Assembly: GCF_046365375.1 (NCBI RefSeq)
Contig: NZ_JBKEIT010000002.1
Span: 186,001-250,000 of the forward strand
Origin: Butyricimonas muris
GTDB taxonomy: Bacteria > Bacteroidota > Bacteroidia > Bacteroidales > Marinifilaceae
Direction of reading: 5' to 3'
Length of the DNA: 64,000 bases
Made by a program: the position numbers and the translations under genes. The notes under the pieces are model-generated. The model was given only the letters and a program-made list of their open reading frames with translations. It was not told where the DNA came from and searched no databases. Below are positions 50,053-58,787 of this stretch, in pieces; position 1 is the first letter of the stretch; every line of letters begins with the position of its first letter.

Positions 50053-51360
50053 ATGAGTAAGTTTGAAGTTATAGGAGGGAAGCGGTTAAAGGGCGAACTG
50101 GTCCCTCAAGGAGCGAAGAATGAAGCGTTGCAGGTGATATGTGCCTGCCTGTTGACGAAAGAAGAAGTGGTGATTAGCAATATACCGGAGATACTGGACG
50201 TGATCAAGTTGATCGAGTTGCTGAAAGGTATCGGTGTGCAGGTGGAGCGATTGCAAAAAGGGGAATACTCCTTCAAGGCTTGCAATGTCGATTTGAAGTA
50301 CTTGGAAACGGAAGATTTCTACCATAAGGCATCCAGTTTGCGCGGTTCCATCATGATTCTCGGGCCTTTGTTGGCGCTCCACGGTTTCGGGTTGGTGCCG
50401 AAGCCGGGCGGGGACAAGATTGGGCGTCGTCGTCTGGATACCCATTTTTTGGGCTTCGAGAAGTTGGGGGCTACTTTCGAGTATGACGGGGTGTCCGGGT
50501 GTTTTAAGGCGTCGGCACAAAAGCTCAAGGGGGCTTACATGTTGCTGGACGAGGCGTCGGTGACCGGAACCGCGAATATCGTGATGGCGGCAGTCCTCGC
50601 CGAAGGGGTTACGACTATATATAATGCGGCTTGTGAACCTTACGTGCAACAACTTTGCAAGATGTTGAATGCCATGGGAGCCCGTATTTCGGGGATTGCT
50701 TCCAATCTGTTGACTATCGAGGGTGTCGAGAGTCTTCACGGTTGCCGTCACCGTTGTTTGCCGGATATGATTGAAATCGGTAGTTACATCGGGTTGGCCG
50801 CTTTGACGCGTTCGGAGATCACGATCAAGGGATGCGGCATTCCCCAGTTGGGAATTATCCCGAATGCTTTCCGTAAATTGGGTATCCGCATCGAGGAACG
50901 GGACGATGATTTATACATCCCCCGTCAAGAGCATTACATGATAGAGGATTTTATCGACGGGTCCATTCTCACGGTTGCCGATGCCCCGTGGCCGGGGTTG
51001 ACACCCGACTTGTTGAGTGTCTTTTTGGTTGTGGCAACGCAGGCTAGGGGTAGCGTGCTGATTCACCAGAAGATGTTCGAGAGCCGTTTGTTTTTCGTGG
51101 ATAAGTTAATCGACATGGGAGCAAAGATTATTCTTTGTGACCCGCACCGCGCCACGGTTATCGGTCAGAATCACGAGTCACAACTGCGTCCCACGAAAAT
51201 GACCTCTCCGGATATCCGTGCCGGAATCGCCTTGTTGATCGCTGCCCTCTCCGCACCGGGAAAGAGCGTGATTGACAATATCGACCAGATCGACAGGGGG
51301 TATGAAAATATCGACGAGAAACTGAACGCTATCGGAGCGGAGATCAAGAGGAGTAAATGA
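50053..51360 (+). CDS. murA: UDP-N-acetylglucosamine 1-carboxyvinyltransferase
   Basis: 435 residues. GAKNEAL with Lys22, RGSIMILGPLLALHG, GGDKIGRRRLDTHF, and RAGIALLIAALSAPG near the C-terminus place it firmly in MurA. It transfers enolpyruvate to UDP-GlcNAc in the first committed step of peptidoglycan synthesis. At the position of E. coli Cys115, the residue alkylated by fosfomycin, it has Asp121 (codon GAC at 50413-50415), as in Mycobacterium and Chlamydia MurA, which are fosfomycin-insensitive. Start chosen at the ATG of MSKFEVIGG. Confidence 0.96.
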   Translation: MSKFEVIGGKRLKGELVPQGAKNEALQVICACLLTKEEVVISNIPEILDVIKLIELLKGIGVQVERLQKGEYSFKACNVDLKYLETEDFYHKASSLRGSIMILGPLLALHGFGLVPKPGGDKIGRRRLDTHFLGFEKLGATFEYDGVSGCFKASAQKLKGAYMLLDEASVTGTANIVMAAVLAEGVTTIYNAACEPYVQQLCKMLNAMGARISGIASNLLTIEGVESLHGCRHRCLPDMIEIGSYIGLAALTRSEITIKGCGIPQLGIIPNAFRKLGIRIEERDDDLYIPRQEHYMIEDFIDGSILTVADAPWPGLTPDLLSVFLVVATQARGSVLIHQKMFESRLFFVDKLIDMGAKIILCDPHRATVIGQNHESQLRPTKMTSPDIRAGIALLIAALSAPGKSVIDNIDQIDRGYENIDEKLNAIGAEIKRSK

Positions 51361-51384
51361 TTTCGGATTTAACAGAAACAGACA

Positions 51385-52220
51385 ATGAATAATATGCAGG
51401 TTGTCACTCAAGACTCTTTGGTACTCTACAAAAGTGAAGATGGCAATATACAGTTGAATGTAAAATTAGAAAAAGATACGGTATGGCTGACACAACCTCA
51501 AATGGCTAATTTGTTTGGGGTAGATAGAACGGTAATAGTCAGACATATTCGAAATATTTATAATGCCAAAGAGTTATATGAGGAGGCAACTTGTGCAAAA
51601 AATGCACAGGTTCAAGAAGAGGGTGGAAGAATCGTTAGGCGAGTTATACCTTACTATAATTTGGATATGATTATTTCCGTAAGCTATAGGGTAAATTCAA
51701 AAAACGCAACTCAATTCAGAATTTGGGCAACCTCTGTACTGAAACAATTTCTTATCAAAGGCTACGCCATCAACGATCAACGCCTGCAACAGCTTGGAGA
51801 AGTGATACGCATTGTGAAACGTACCCAAAATGAACTTGATGCCAAACAAGTGCTTGGCGTGATCGAGAACTACAACACGGCCCTTACTTTGCTTGATGAT
51901 TATGATCACCAGAGTATGAAACGCCCGAAGGGAAATCAGGCAACATATATTCTAAATTATGAAGAATGTCGCTATCTGATAGACCAAATGCGTTTTAGTG
52001 CTGATTCCAACTTGTGCGGGCATGAAAAGGACGATTCCTTCAAAGGCAGTATAGGTAATATTTATCAAAGTTTTTTCTTGACAAGAATGGCATTCTCTAT
52101 AATGAAGATGGCAGCAAGCATATTGCCGATCATACTCTCGTAGCGCTTACCATTATGATTGCCGAATCACGGACGGAGGAGAAGGAAATGATGATAAGTA
52201 TCATCATGAATTGTATTTAA
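51385..52220 (+). pseudogene. Broken RhuM-Doc (Fic) gene with its catalytic motif deleted
   Basis: The first ~225 codons encode the RhuM N-domain (DTVWLTQPQMANLFGVDRTVIVRHI, RRVIPYYNLDMIISVSYRVNS, FRIWATSVLKQFLIKGYAIN) and the start of the Doc/Fic domain (YILNYEECRYLIDQMRF, HEKDDSFKGSIGNIYQSF). From about 52078 the homologous sequence continues in another frame: FLDKNGILYNEDGSKHIADHTL, ALTIMIAESRTEEKEMM, stop at 52218. What would lie between, including the Fic motif (HPFxDGNKR), is missing, so there was a deletion of roughly 35-40 codons at a TTTTTT run, plus the frameshift. As read, the protein is truncated after 252 codons with an unrelated tail. RhuM-Doc genes are toxin-like accessory genes; this one sits 24 bp after murA. 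Confidence 0.85.
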
Positions 52221-52253
52221 GATTTTTGTATATTTGATGTAAAATGTAAGAAT

Positions 52254-53255
52254 ATGATGTTAAAAAAGATTAGTAGTATATTTATAGGAACTATTCTTTT
52301 ACTTTCTTGTCATGACGATGACAAGAAAGTAAATATAAAAATTCCGGATTTGGATAAAAAATATATCGAAATGTCCGGATGTTTAGGATTGTATGATGCC
52401 GTGACTTTTAATGTTGGTACTTCGGCATACATGGGATTGGGTTGGTATAATGTATTGGGAGATAATCTACATTTTTATAAATATTCTCCTAAATATCGAG
52501 AATGGGTGTGGATAGAACAACCCTTTCCGGGGAAGCACCGGACTCATGCCGTTACTTTTGCGATAGGAGGAAAGGCGTATATTGGTTTAGGACGTTCAAA
52601 ATTGGATCCTCCCACTACATCGTATGAAGCGTATGATGATTTTTTCGTGTACGATACTCTTACGCGAGAATGGGAAGAATTGAAATTTAAGTTTCCGGGT
52701 AAACCGCGTTGGGGAGCCGTTGCTTTCGTGCTAGGAGGGAAAGCGTATGTCGGGACAGGAGTGGATGAATCTATACCGACAAATAGTGAATATTTTGCAG
52801 ATTTCTATGAATTTGACCCTCAAAAGGGGTGGAAACAAATCTCTAATATTTATTACCCTCGTTACGGGGCTATTTCGTTTGTTTCGGGTAATCTGGGGTA
52901 CGTTTGTTTCGGGAATTTGTATAGTTCTAGCAGCAAGCAGGACGTGCAAGTGTATGATCCGGTTTCCGCTCGGTGGAAAGAGTTACCCGTGCAATACGAG
53001 GATGAAGAAACGCGAGAACTTCGTGAAGGAACAAATGTCAAATCTTTTGTTTTGACTAAAGATGGAGAAGAATTTGTTTATGTTTTTGGAGATAGTGGGA
53101 GTTGGGGATATGCCCCTCGTGAAAATGTTTGGAAAAGTTTAGGAGATTCCATGGGAGGATACCTCGGATTTGCTGCCGAAAACAAGGGTTTTTTGGTCAG
53201 TATCGAGAGGGGAAATTTCAAGGCTTGTGAGTTTACAATCAGAGATGAAAAATGA
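52254..53255 (+). CDS. Kelch-like beta-propeller lipoprotein
   Basis: 333 residues. Lipoprotein signal LLLSCHDDDKK. The body consists of repeated Kelch-type blades: AVTFNVGTSAYMGLGW, AVTFAIGGKAYIGLGRS, AVAFVLGGKAYVGTGV, AISFVSGNLGYVCFGN, each followed after about 20 residues by a FYEFDP/FVYDT-W element. Such propellers are typical surface-exposed ligand-binding lipoproteins of Bacteroidetes. It has no operon partners; upstream is the broken RhuM-Doc gene and downstream folK on the other strand. Ligand unknown. Confidence 0.85.
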   Translation: MMLKKISSIFIGTILLLSCHDDDKKVNIKIPDLDKKYIEMSGCLGLYDAVTFNVGTSAYMGLGWYNVLGDNLHFYKYSPKYREWVWIEQPFPGKHRTHAVTFAIGGKAYIGLGRSKLDPPTTSYEAYDDFFVYDTLTREWEELKFKFPGKPRWGAVAFVLGGKAYVGTGVDESIPTNSEYFADFYEFDPQKGWKQISNIYYPRYGAISFVSGNLGYVCFGNLYSSSSKQDVQVYDPVSARWKELPVQYEDEETRELREGTNVKSFVLTKDGEEFVYVFGDSGSWGYAPRENVWKSLGDSMGGYLGFAAENKGFLVSIERGNFKACEFTIRDEK

Positions 53256-53281
53256 ATTTACTTTGTGTCTTTAATTCCGAA

Positions 53282-53761
53282 TCACCCAATTATTTCGGCT
53301 TTTAAAGTATCCGGACTTTCTTGCAGGAGTTCGGATATTTTTTTACGGAGAACGGGATGCATGAAGTCCGGCATGATTTCATTTAACGGGCACAGGACAA
53401 AATTGCGTTGTGCCATTCTGGGATGGGGTACTGTCAGACGGGGGGTGTCGATGATCCGTGAGTCACAGAACAGTATGTCGATATCCATGGTACGGGAACA
53501 GAATTGTACTCCCGCGCGTACCCTTCCCAGTTTTTGTTCGGTTTGCTGGCATTTGTCGAGAACTTCTTCCGGGGATAATTCCGTGTTGTAGGTCACGATT
53601 TGATTGTAAAAGGTATTCTCCGATTCAAATCCCCAAGGGGCGGTTTCGTAGAGGGAAGAACGAGTTTCGATCTTCCCGAGCTCCGACATTTCTTTTACCG
53701 CTTCATCAATGAGTGCTTTCCGGTCACCTTGATTTCCCCCGAAAATAAGAGTTACCAGCAT
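53282..53761 (-). CDS. folK: 2-amino-4-hydroxy-6-hydroxymethyldihydropteridine diphosphokinase
   Basis: 159 residues. FGGNQGDRKALIDEAV (N-terminal), RSSLYETAPWGF, FYNQIVTYNTELSPEEVLDKCQQTEQKLGRVR and RTMDIDILFCDSRII followed by VPHPRMAQRNFVLCPLNEI are HPPK signatures, including the metal-binding Asp pair. It makes the pyrophosphate-activated pterin of folate synthesis. Upstream is DUF4290 on the same strand, with a TTTTAGA array between them. Confidence 0.96.
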   Translation of the reverse strand: MLVTLIFGGNQGDRKALIDEAVKEMSELGKIETRSSLYETAPWGFESENTFYNQIVTYNTELSPEEVLDKCQQTEQKLGRVRAGVQFCSRTMDIDILFCDSRIIDTPRLTVPHPRMAQRNFVLCPLNEIMPDFMHPVLRKKISELLQESPDTLKAEIIG

Positions 53762-53766
53762 GTACT

Positions 53767-53826
53767 AATTTTAGATTTTAGATTTTAGATTTTAGATTGA
53801 GTAACCTCAGTCTGAAATCTAAAATA
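53767..53826. repeat. ATTTTAG 7-bp tandem array with short inverted end
   Basis: Four to five tandem ATTTTAG units (53768-53798), then GAGTAACCTCAGTCTG and the inverted AAATCTAAAAT. Its inverted ends can form a hairpin between the DUF4290 gene and folK. Related to 13884, 16715 and 33413. Confidence 0.65.
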
Positions 53827-53828
53827 AA

Positions 53829-54461
53829 TTAGTGTTTCTTGTAATTGAACTTTCTATTTTTCTGTTGCCTGTTATTATTATTGTTGTTGGAAGGTTTTTT
53901 ATTCGTCTTCTGCAACAAGTCTTTAGAATGAGATAATGTCATTCCTTCCGGCATTTCGATATTACCACCGTACAACGTGTTTATATCACAATAGATTTGT
54001 TCGTCTTCCACGGAGTCTTTGTTCCACGTGAGGAACGATTTTTTCATGTGGTTTGCCGTCAGTACGGTAAGAACTCTCTTTATTTCAGGGTCTTCTGTTT
54101 CTTTGATTTTCTCGATTAGTTTTTCGGTGAGCAACCCGTAATGTTTATATTTGATACGGTGTTTGCTGTACGGCAGCCTTTCCGGCTTTTCTTCCAGAAT
54201 GGCTTTATCGGGAAGCGGGTAGGGGGAGTCGATATCCAACGTGAAATTCGACATGATCATCAAGTGATCCCACAGTTTATGCCTGAAATCCGGCACGTCG
54301 CGTAAATGCGGGTACAAGTTTCCCATCACGCTGATAATCGTTCTGGCTGCACGGGTGCGTTCGTCTCTATCTTCTATTGTTGCCAGATGGTCAATCATTA
54401 TTTGAATATTTCTCCCATATTCCGGAAGAATCAGTTTTTTTCTTTGGCTATTATAGTCCAT
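53829..54461 (-). CDS. DUF4290 family protein
   Basis: 210 residues. LILPEYGRNIQIMIDHLATIEDRDERTRAARTII, then YPHLRDVPDFRHKLWDHLMIMSNF and DIDSPYP follow the DUF4290 pattern, a Bacteroidetes-specific cytosolic family of unknown function. The C-terminus is a low-complexity basic tail (about 185-210: NNNNNNRQQKNRKFNYKKH), suggesting contact with nucleic acid or ribosomes; this is inference. Confidence 0.88.
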   Translation of the reverse strand: MDYNSQRKKLILPEYGRNIQIMIDHLATIEDRDERTRAARTIISVMGNLYPHLRDVPDFRHKLWDHLMIMSNFTLDIDSPYPLPDKAILEEKPERLPYSKHRIKYKHYGLLTEKLIEKIKETEDPEIKRVLTVLTANHMKKSFLTWNKDSVEDEQIYCDINTLYGGNIEMPEGMTLSHSKDLLQKTNKKPSNNNNNNRQQKNRKFNYKKH

Positions 54462-54606
54462 TACAGGATATGTTTTGTATTTAAATTAGTTATTTATGGG
54501 GAAACGCCGGAAAAATCATTTCGCTATACCGGAATAAAACTCCCTCGCATGTAATTATAGATATTTAGAATATGCCGCAAATATAATACTTTTTATTTAT
54601 AAGTCG

Positions 54607-56877
54607 TTAATTTGTATCCCCTTGCACGTATAGTTTTGCAAACTTTAACAAAAGTACTTTCTGACCGTGCTTGGCAAATAGCACTTTAGCTTTTTTGTTT
54701 ACCCCCAATCCGTCGAGCGTGATGACCTTTCCCGCCCCGAAATTCGGGTGATAGATAATCATTCCGGGTACTACCGTGTCGCCGCTGATCGCTTGCAATC
54801 TGGAGGTGTCCACATCCGGTATTTCCACGTTCGGCTGAGGGGATAAAGTCGGTTTTGCCATCCTCGTCACGCGTCCCGGCACTTGCAATTGCCGGTCTTC
54901 CCGCGAGCGGGTGGGGGTGAAAAAACCTTCCAGATACACGGGGTCGATTTCCGCGATAAATCGTGACGGTTGCGGGTACACCACGTTCCCGTTCTTGTAG
55001 CGGGTGGTGGCGTATGTCATGACCACTTTTTTCTCCGCGCGGGTCAGTGCCACGTAAAACAGGCGTCTTTCTTCTTCCAGAGCCGCGGGGGTATAAGCGC
55101 TTTGTTGAGCGGGGAAGAGGTCTTCTTCCATGCCCACGATAAAGACATTCTCGAATTCCAATCCTTTCGCCGAGTGAATGGTCATCAGCGTCACCTTGTT
55201 GTTGTCTTCCGGTTTTTCGCTATCTTGGTCAGTCAACAAGGCAACTCCCTCGAGGAACGACGGGAGTTTATCATCCCGTCCCTCGTTGTAAGCCGTTTCG
55301 CTGAAGTCTTTCACCGCGTTTAGCAACTCCTGTATATTTTCCTTTCGGGATACACCTTCCGGGGTATCGTCAGCGGATAGATCGTCGATGATACCGGATG
55401 TTTTGGCGATACGGTAAGTCGTGTCGTACGCGTTTTCTTCTTTTGCCAACTCGGTAAAGCCCTCGATCAATTGCCTGAAATGCGTCAGTTTGGCAGCCGT
55501 CGCGGCAGAAACCACGCCGGGTACTTTGTTCAAGTTGCAGAGTACCGTCCAGATGCTCGCGTTGTATTTCAGGGCGACTTCCTTGAGTTTGTCCACGGTC
55601 GTGTCGCCGATACCTCTTTTGGGATAATTGATGATTCGCTTCAAGGCCTCCTCGTCATTCTGGTTGACGGTCAGACGAAGGTATGCCAACAGGTCTTTGA
55701 TCTCCTTTCTTTGATAGAAAGAGAGTCCCCCGTATATTTTGTAAGGAATATTTCTTTTGCGCAAGGCCTCTTCCATGATACGGGATTGCGCGTTTGTCCG
55801 GTAAAGGATGGCAAAGTCATTAAATTCCGCTTGCTCGTTCTGGGAAATGCGGAATATCTCTTGGGCGACTTGGAAACCTTCTTCTTTGTCCGACATGGCT
55901 TTCATTACCCGTATTTTGTCGCCTTCCTCGTTTTCCGAGAAAGTCTTTTTGGGTATCTGCTCCTTGTTCCGGCTGATGATACTGTTCGCCGCGTCCACGA
56001 TGGTGGTCGTGGAGCGATAGTTCTGTTCCAGTTTGCAGAGCTTGTAGCCGGGGTAGTCGTTTCGGAAATTCAGAATGTTCTCGATACGGGCGCCCCGGAA
56101 AGAATAAATACTTTGCGCGTCATCCCCGACCACGCATATATTCTTGTGTTGTTCCGCGAGTTTCTTGATAATAAGGTATTGCGAGTAATTGGTATCCTGA
56201 TACTCGTCGACCAGAATGTAATCGAATTTCTTCTGGTATTTTTCAAGTATTTCCGGGAAGTCACGGAACAATATATTGGTTTGCAACAACAGATCGTCAA
56301 AATCCATGACATCGCTTTGGCGGCATCGTAACTGGTAATACTTGTATATTTCCGTGATCATTGGTTTTTTCGCCGCTTGATCGGCAGCCACGATTTTTGC
56401 CGATTGGGCGTACGCCTGCGCTACGACCAGATTGTTTTTAGCCATGGAGATTCGTCCCAGCACGTCGTTCGGTTTATATACCTTATCATCCAGTCTTAAA
56501 TCTTTAACGATCGATTTGATCAGGTTCTTAGAATCCTGCGAATCGTATATCGTGAAATTGGACGTGTACCCGAGATGTTCGGCTTCCACCCGTAAGATTT
56601 TCGAGAAGATGGAGTGAAATGTCCCCATCCACAAGTTGGCGGCATTTCCTTGCCCGACGAGCGTGGCTATACGTTTTTGCATCTCGCGTGCCGCCTTGTT
56701 CGTGAAGGTTAGCGCCAAAATACGGTAGGCGGGTACGCCTTTGCTCAGCAAGTTAGCGATGCGATATGTCAATACCCTTGTCTTTCCCGATCCTGCACCG
56801 GCAATCACAAGCGTGGGGCCTTCCGTGTTTACAACAGCCTTTCTCTGGTTCTCGTTCAATTCGTTAATAAAGTCCAC
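54607..56877 (-). CDS. UvrD/PcrA-type ATP-dependent DNA helicase
   Basis: 756 residues, superfamily 1A. Motif I: VIAGAGSGKTRVLTYRI (residues 24-40); motif II: FDYILVDEYQDTNYSQY; motif III: CVVGDDAQSIYSFRGA; motif IV to VI: LEQNYRSTTTIVDAAN, LMTIHSAKGLEFENVFIVGMEEDLFPA and RRLFYVALTRAEKKV. A C-terminal Tudor-like segment (HPNFGAGKVITLDGLGVNKKAKVLFAKHGQKVL) is typical for PcrA/UvrD and binds RNA polymerase in other species. It unwinds DNA 3'-5' in repair and replication-conflict resolution. PcrA and UvrD cannot be separated on motifs alone. Confidence 0.93.
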   Translation of the reverse strand: MDFINELNENQRKAVVNTEGPTLVIAGAGSGKTRVLTYRIANLLSKGVPAYRILALTFTNKAAREMQKRIATLVGQGNAANLWMGTFHSIFSKILRVEAEHLGYTSNFTIYDSQDSKNLIKSIVKDLRLDDKVYKPNDVLGRISMAKNNLVVAQAYAQSAKIVAADQAAKKPMITEIYKYYQLRCRQSDVMDFDDLLLQTNILFRDFPEILEKYQKKFDYILVDEYQDTNYSQYLIIKKLAEQHKNICVVGDDAQSIYSFRGARIENILNFRNDYPGYKLCKLEQNYRSTTTIVDAANSIISRNKEQIPKKTFSENEEGDKIRVMKAMSDKEEGFQVAQEIFRISQNEQAEFNDFAILYRTNAQSRIMEEALRKRNIPYKIYGGLSFYQRKEIKDLLAYLRLTVNQNDEEALKRIINYPKRGIGDTTVDKLKEVALKYNASIWTVLCNLNKVPGVVSAATAAKLTHFRQLIEGFTELAKEENAYDTTYRIAKTSGIIDDLSADDTPEGVSRKENIQELLNAVKDFSETAYNEGRDDKLPSFLEGVALLTDQDSEKPEDNNKVTLMTIHSAKGLEFENVFIVGMEEDLFPAQQSAYTPAALEEERRLFYVALTRAEKKVVMTYATTRYKNGNVVYPQPSRFIAEIDPVYLEGFFTPTRSREDRQLQVPGRVTRMAKPTLSPQPNVEIPDVDTSRLQAISGDTVVPGMIIYHPNFGAGKVITLDGLGVNKKAKVLFAKHGQKVLLLKFAKLYVQGDTN

Positions 56878-57305
56878 GATTTTTGAGTTTTCTGGAATCT
56901 TGAATTAGTCGTGCAAAAATATAAAATCATTTCCATATCGACTGGTGTATCGCGTGAAAATTTACAATTTGTTCCGAAGGAGCATTTATGCGGGGAATAT
57001 TTATCTCACTCTCTTTGGCTTGAGTGAGGGAGGCATAACGGTTATGCTAGGGTTAAGCTCCGGTGTCGGGTAAAACTTGTTAAAATTTTGGTCGTGTATT
57101 GCTACGGAACGAGGATTTTTCGCCCAAGTTAAAAAAGCGTATTTTTTACTAAAACGTGGGCGAAGAGTGGGCTATAAGTAGGCGAAGAGTGGGCGATCCC
57201 GCCCAATAGTCTGCCAATTGTCGCCTTTTAACCGCCTAATGGGGTAGTATATCCCTAATTTGCGGGTAGGAAAAGTTATAGCCAAGTAAGGGAAGATGCC
57301 GTTTG
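56878..57305. other. 428-bp intergenic region with a short direct repeat
   Basis: No gene is supported. GGCGAAGAGTGGGC occurs twice, at 57159-57172 and 57181-57194 (22-bp period), followed by GATCCCGCCCA, which can pair with the TGGGC part of either copy. The rest is unremarkable; the region is the leader of the helicase gene and the 3' side of rsmE. Confidence 0.5.
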
Positions 57306-58025
57306 TCAGTCGTGTTTTACTCGGGTTTCCTGTATGAAATTGATGCTGTGGCAAGCCACGATGCCTGCGGTTTCCGTGCGCAGGCGACTTTCGCCCAGTG
57401 TCAGGGGGATAAAGCCGTTGTTTTTGGCAAGTTCTATTTCCCGGCTGGAAAAGTCGCCCTCGGGACCGATTAGTATGGTGATCGGCTGGTCGGGGAGATA
57501 GGCTTCGTCCAGTCGTTTTTTGTTGTCCTCGTCACAGTGGGCGATACATTTTACGCCTTCCCGCCGTGCCTGCACGAAATCGTCGAAGGGTGTCATCGGG
57601 TGAAGCTCGGGAAGGTAGGCTTTCAGCGATTGTTTCATGGCGGAAACGATTACTTTTTCCAGTCTGTCCGGTTTGATGATCTTTCGCTCCGAGTGTTCGC
57701 AGAGTAGCGGGGTGATCTCGTCGATTCCTATTTCCGTGCATTTCTCGAGGAACCATTCGATGCGCTCGATGTTTTTGGTCGGGGCAATGGCGATATGTAC
57801 GCGGAACTCCCGTTGCCCGTAATGTTCTATTTTCTCGATGCACCTGACTTCACAGCGCTTGGCATTCGGCTGGATGATCTCGCAGGTGTAGAATCCCCCT
57901 TTACCGTCGATTAGCGATACTCGGTCACCCGCTTCGAGGCGAAGTACTTTGATGCAGTGTTTTGATTCTTCTTCCGGTAGCGTGTATTCATTGCCCGTGA
58001 TGTCCGGCGTGTAAAATAGGTGCAT
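57306..58025 (-). CDS. rsmE: 16S rRNA (uracil1498-N3)-methyltransferase
   Basis: 239 residues from the chosen ATG (MHLFYTPDITGNEYTLPEEESKHCIKVLRL). A PUA-like N-domain is followed by a SPOUT knot: KNIERIEWFLEKCTEIGIDEITPLLCEHSERK, then ITILIGPEGDFSSREIELAKNNGFIPLTLGESRLRTETA, the signature of the S-adenosylmethionine-binding knot. It modifies U1498 near the decoding centre. The upstream extension of the frame (18 codons) lacks homology. Confidence 0.95.
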   Translation of the reverse strand: MHLFYTPDITGNEYTLPEEESKHCIKVLRLEAGDRVSLIDGKGGFYTCEIIQPNAKRCEVRCIEKIEHYGQREFRVHIAIAPTKNIERIEWFLEKCTEIGIDEITPLLCEHSERKIIKPDRLEKVIVSAMKQSLKAYLPELHPMTPFDDFVQARREGVKCIAHCDEDNKKRLDEAYLPDQPITILIGPEGDFSSREIELAKNNGFIPLTLGESRLRTETAGIVACHSINFIQETRVKHD

Positions 58026-58175
58026 AGTTCTGTGTTTTAATGACGGGGCAAAGGTATAAAAAGGCTTGATAAGACACAATTGCAGTCGATAATAATATTT
58101 TTAAGCGTACGTTCTTTTCTTGTTTAGTGTTGTGATTATGCATTGTAATTATTTTACTAATTTGATATATTTATG

Positions 58176-58206
58176 TTGAGTTATTCATTGAGATTTAATA
58201 TATTTG
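58176..58206 (+). promoter_or_regulatory. Bacteroidetes-type promoter
   Basis: TTG (58176-58178), a 20-bp spacer and TATATTTG (58199-58206). The predicted transcript starts about 25-30 nt before the ATG at 58239, which supports that start over the upstream ATG at 58173, which lies inside the promoter region. Confidence 0.7.
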
Positions 58207-58238
58207 CAAATATGATTATTAATCTAAAACAAATTAGT

Positions 58239-58703
58239 ATGAAAAAAATTAAATTGTTAGCGTTTATTGTCGTTTTAAGTTGTGGTGTTTTTTATACCGC
58301 ACGTGCTATTATTTTCGATGAAGTGCCCGGTACTCCTAGTTTTATATATTGGAACGTGGATGGTCAACACGAGGGGGACCCTTTGATTTTAAAATGGGGA
58401 AGTTCGCTAGAAATGTATATTTGTGCGGAAGCTCCATTTGATGTATATCGTCTTGGAATCGAGGCAAGAATCACAATGTTAGGAGCGACGTTTAATATTC
58501 CTATGCCGGAAAATGATTATTCGGCTCATATTGTAAATGCGGAATTGCCTTTAAAAATGGGAAGAGATTTGATATGTCGATTTACGTTTTTTATGCCGGA
58601 TTATACTTTTATAGACGGATTGCCGGGGAGTATGGAGATTTTGTTTTATGATGGCTCAAAAGTAATTGCAGCGGGTAAAACAAAAGTGAAAATAAGTAAA
58701 TGA
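58239..58703 (+). CDS. Small secreted protein of unknown function
   Basis: 154 residues from the chosen ATG. A Sec signal peptide (KIKLLAFIVVLSCGVFYTARA) is followed by a beta-rich domain (FDEVPGTPSFIYWNVDGQ, DPLILKWGSSLEMYICAEA, GLPGSMEILFYDGSKVIAAGKTKVKISK). No family is recognised; the strand pattern would fit an immunoglobulin-like fold. It has its own promoter and converges on the large membrane fusion gene, with a long terminator hairpin between. Confidence 0.7.
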   Translation: MKKIKLLAFIVVLSCGVFYTARAIIFDEVPGTPSFIYWNVDGQHEGDPLILKWGSSLEMYICAEAPFDVYRLGIEARITMLGATFNIPMPENDYSAHIVNAELPLKMGRDLICRFTFFMPDYTFIDGLPGSMEILFYDGSKVIAAGKTKVKISK

Positions 58704-58718
58704 TATGGATTGAAAAAT

Positions 58719-58773
58719 GATTATACATTAGAATTGTTGGAATATTTGTTTTTACGGTATCTAATGTATAATC
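58719..58773. terminator. Convergent terminator hairpin
   Basis: GATTATACATTAGA (58719-58732) pairs perfectly with TCTAATGTATAATC (58760-58773), a 14-bp stem with a 27-nt loop, followed by ACGTTTTG on the plus strand. It lies between the stops of the two convergent genes. Confidence 0.7.
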
Positions 58774-58787
58774 ACGTTTTGTCAGTG

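Noticed and set aside
55471..56331. 286-codon open frame antisense to the helicase
   Set aside because: Lies wholly inside the helicase gene, which has all SF1 motifs; no promoter or family-like pattern.
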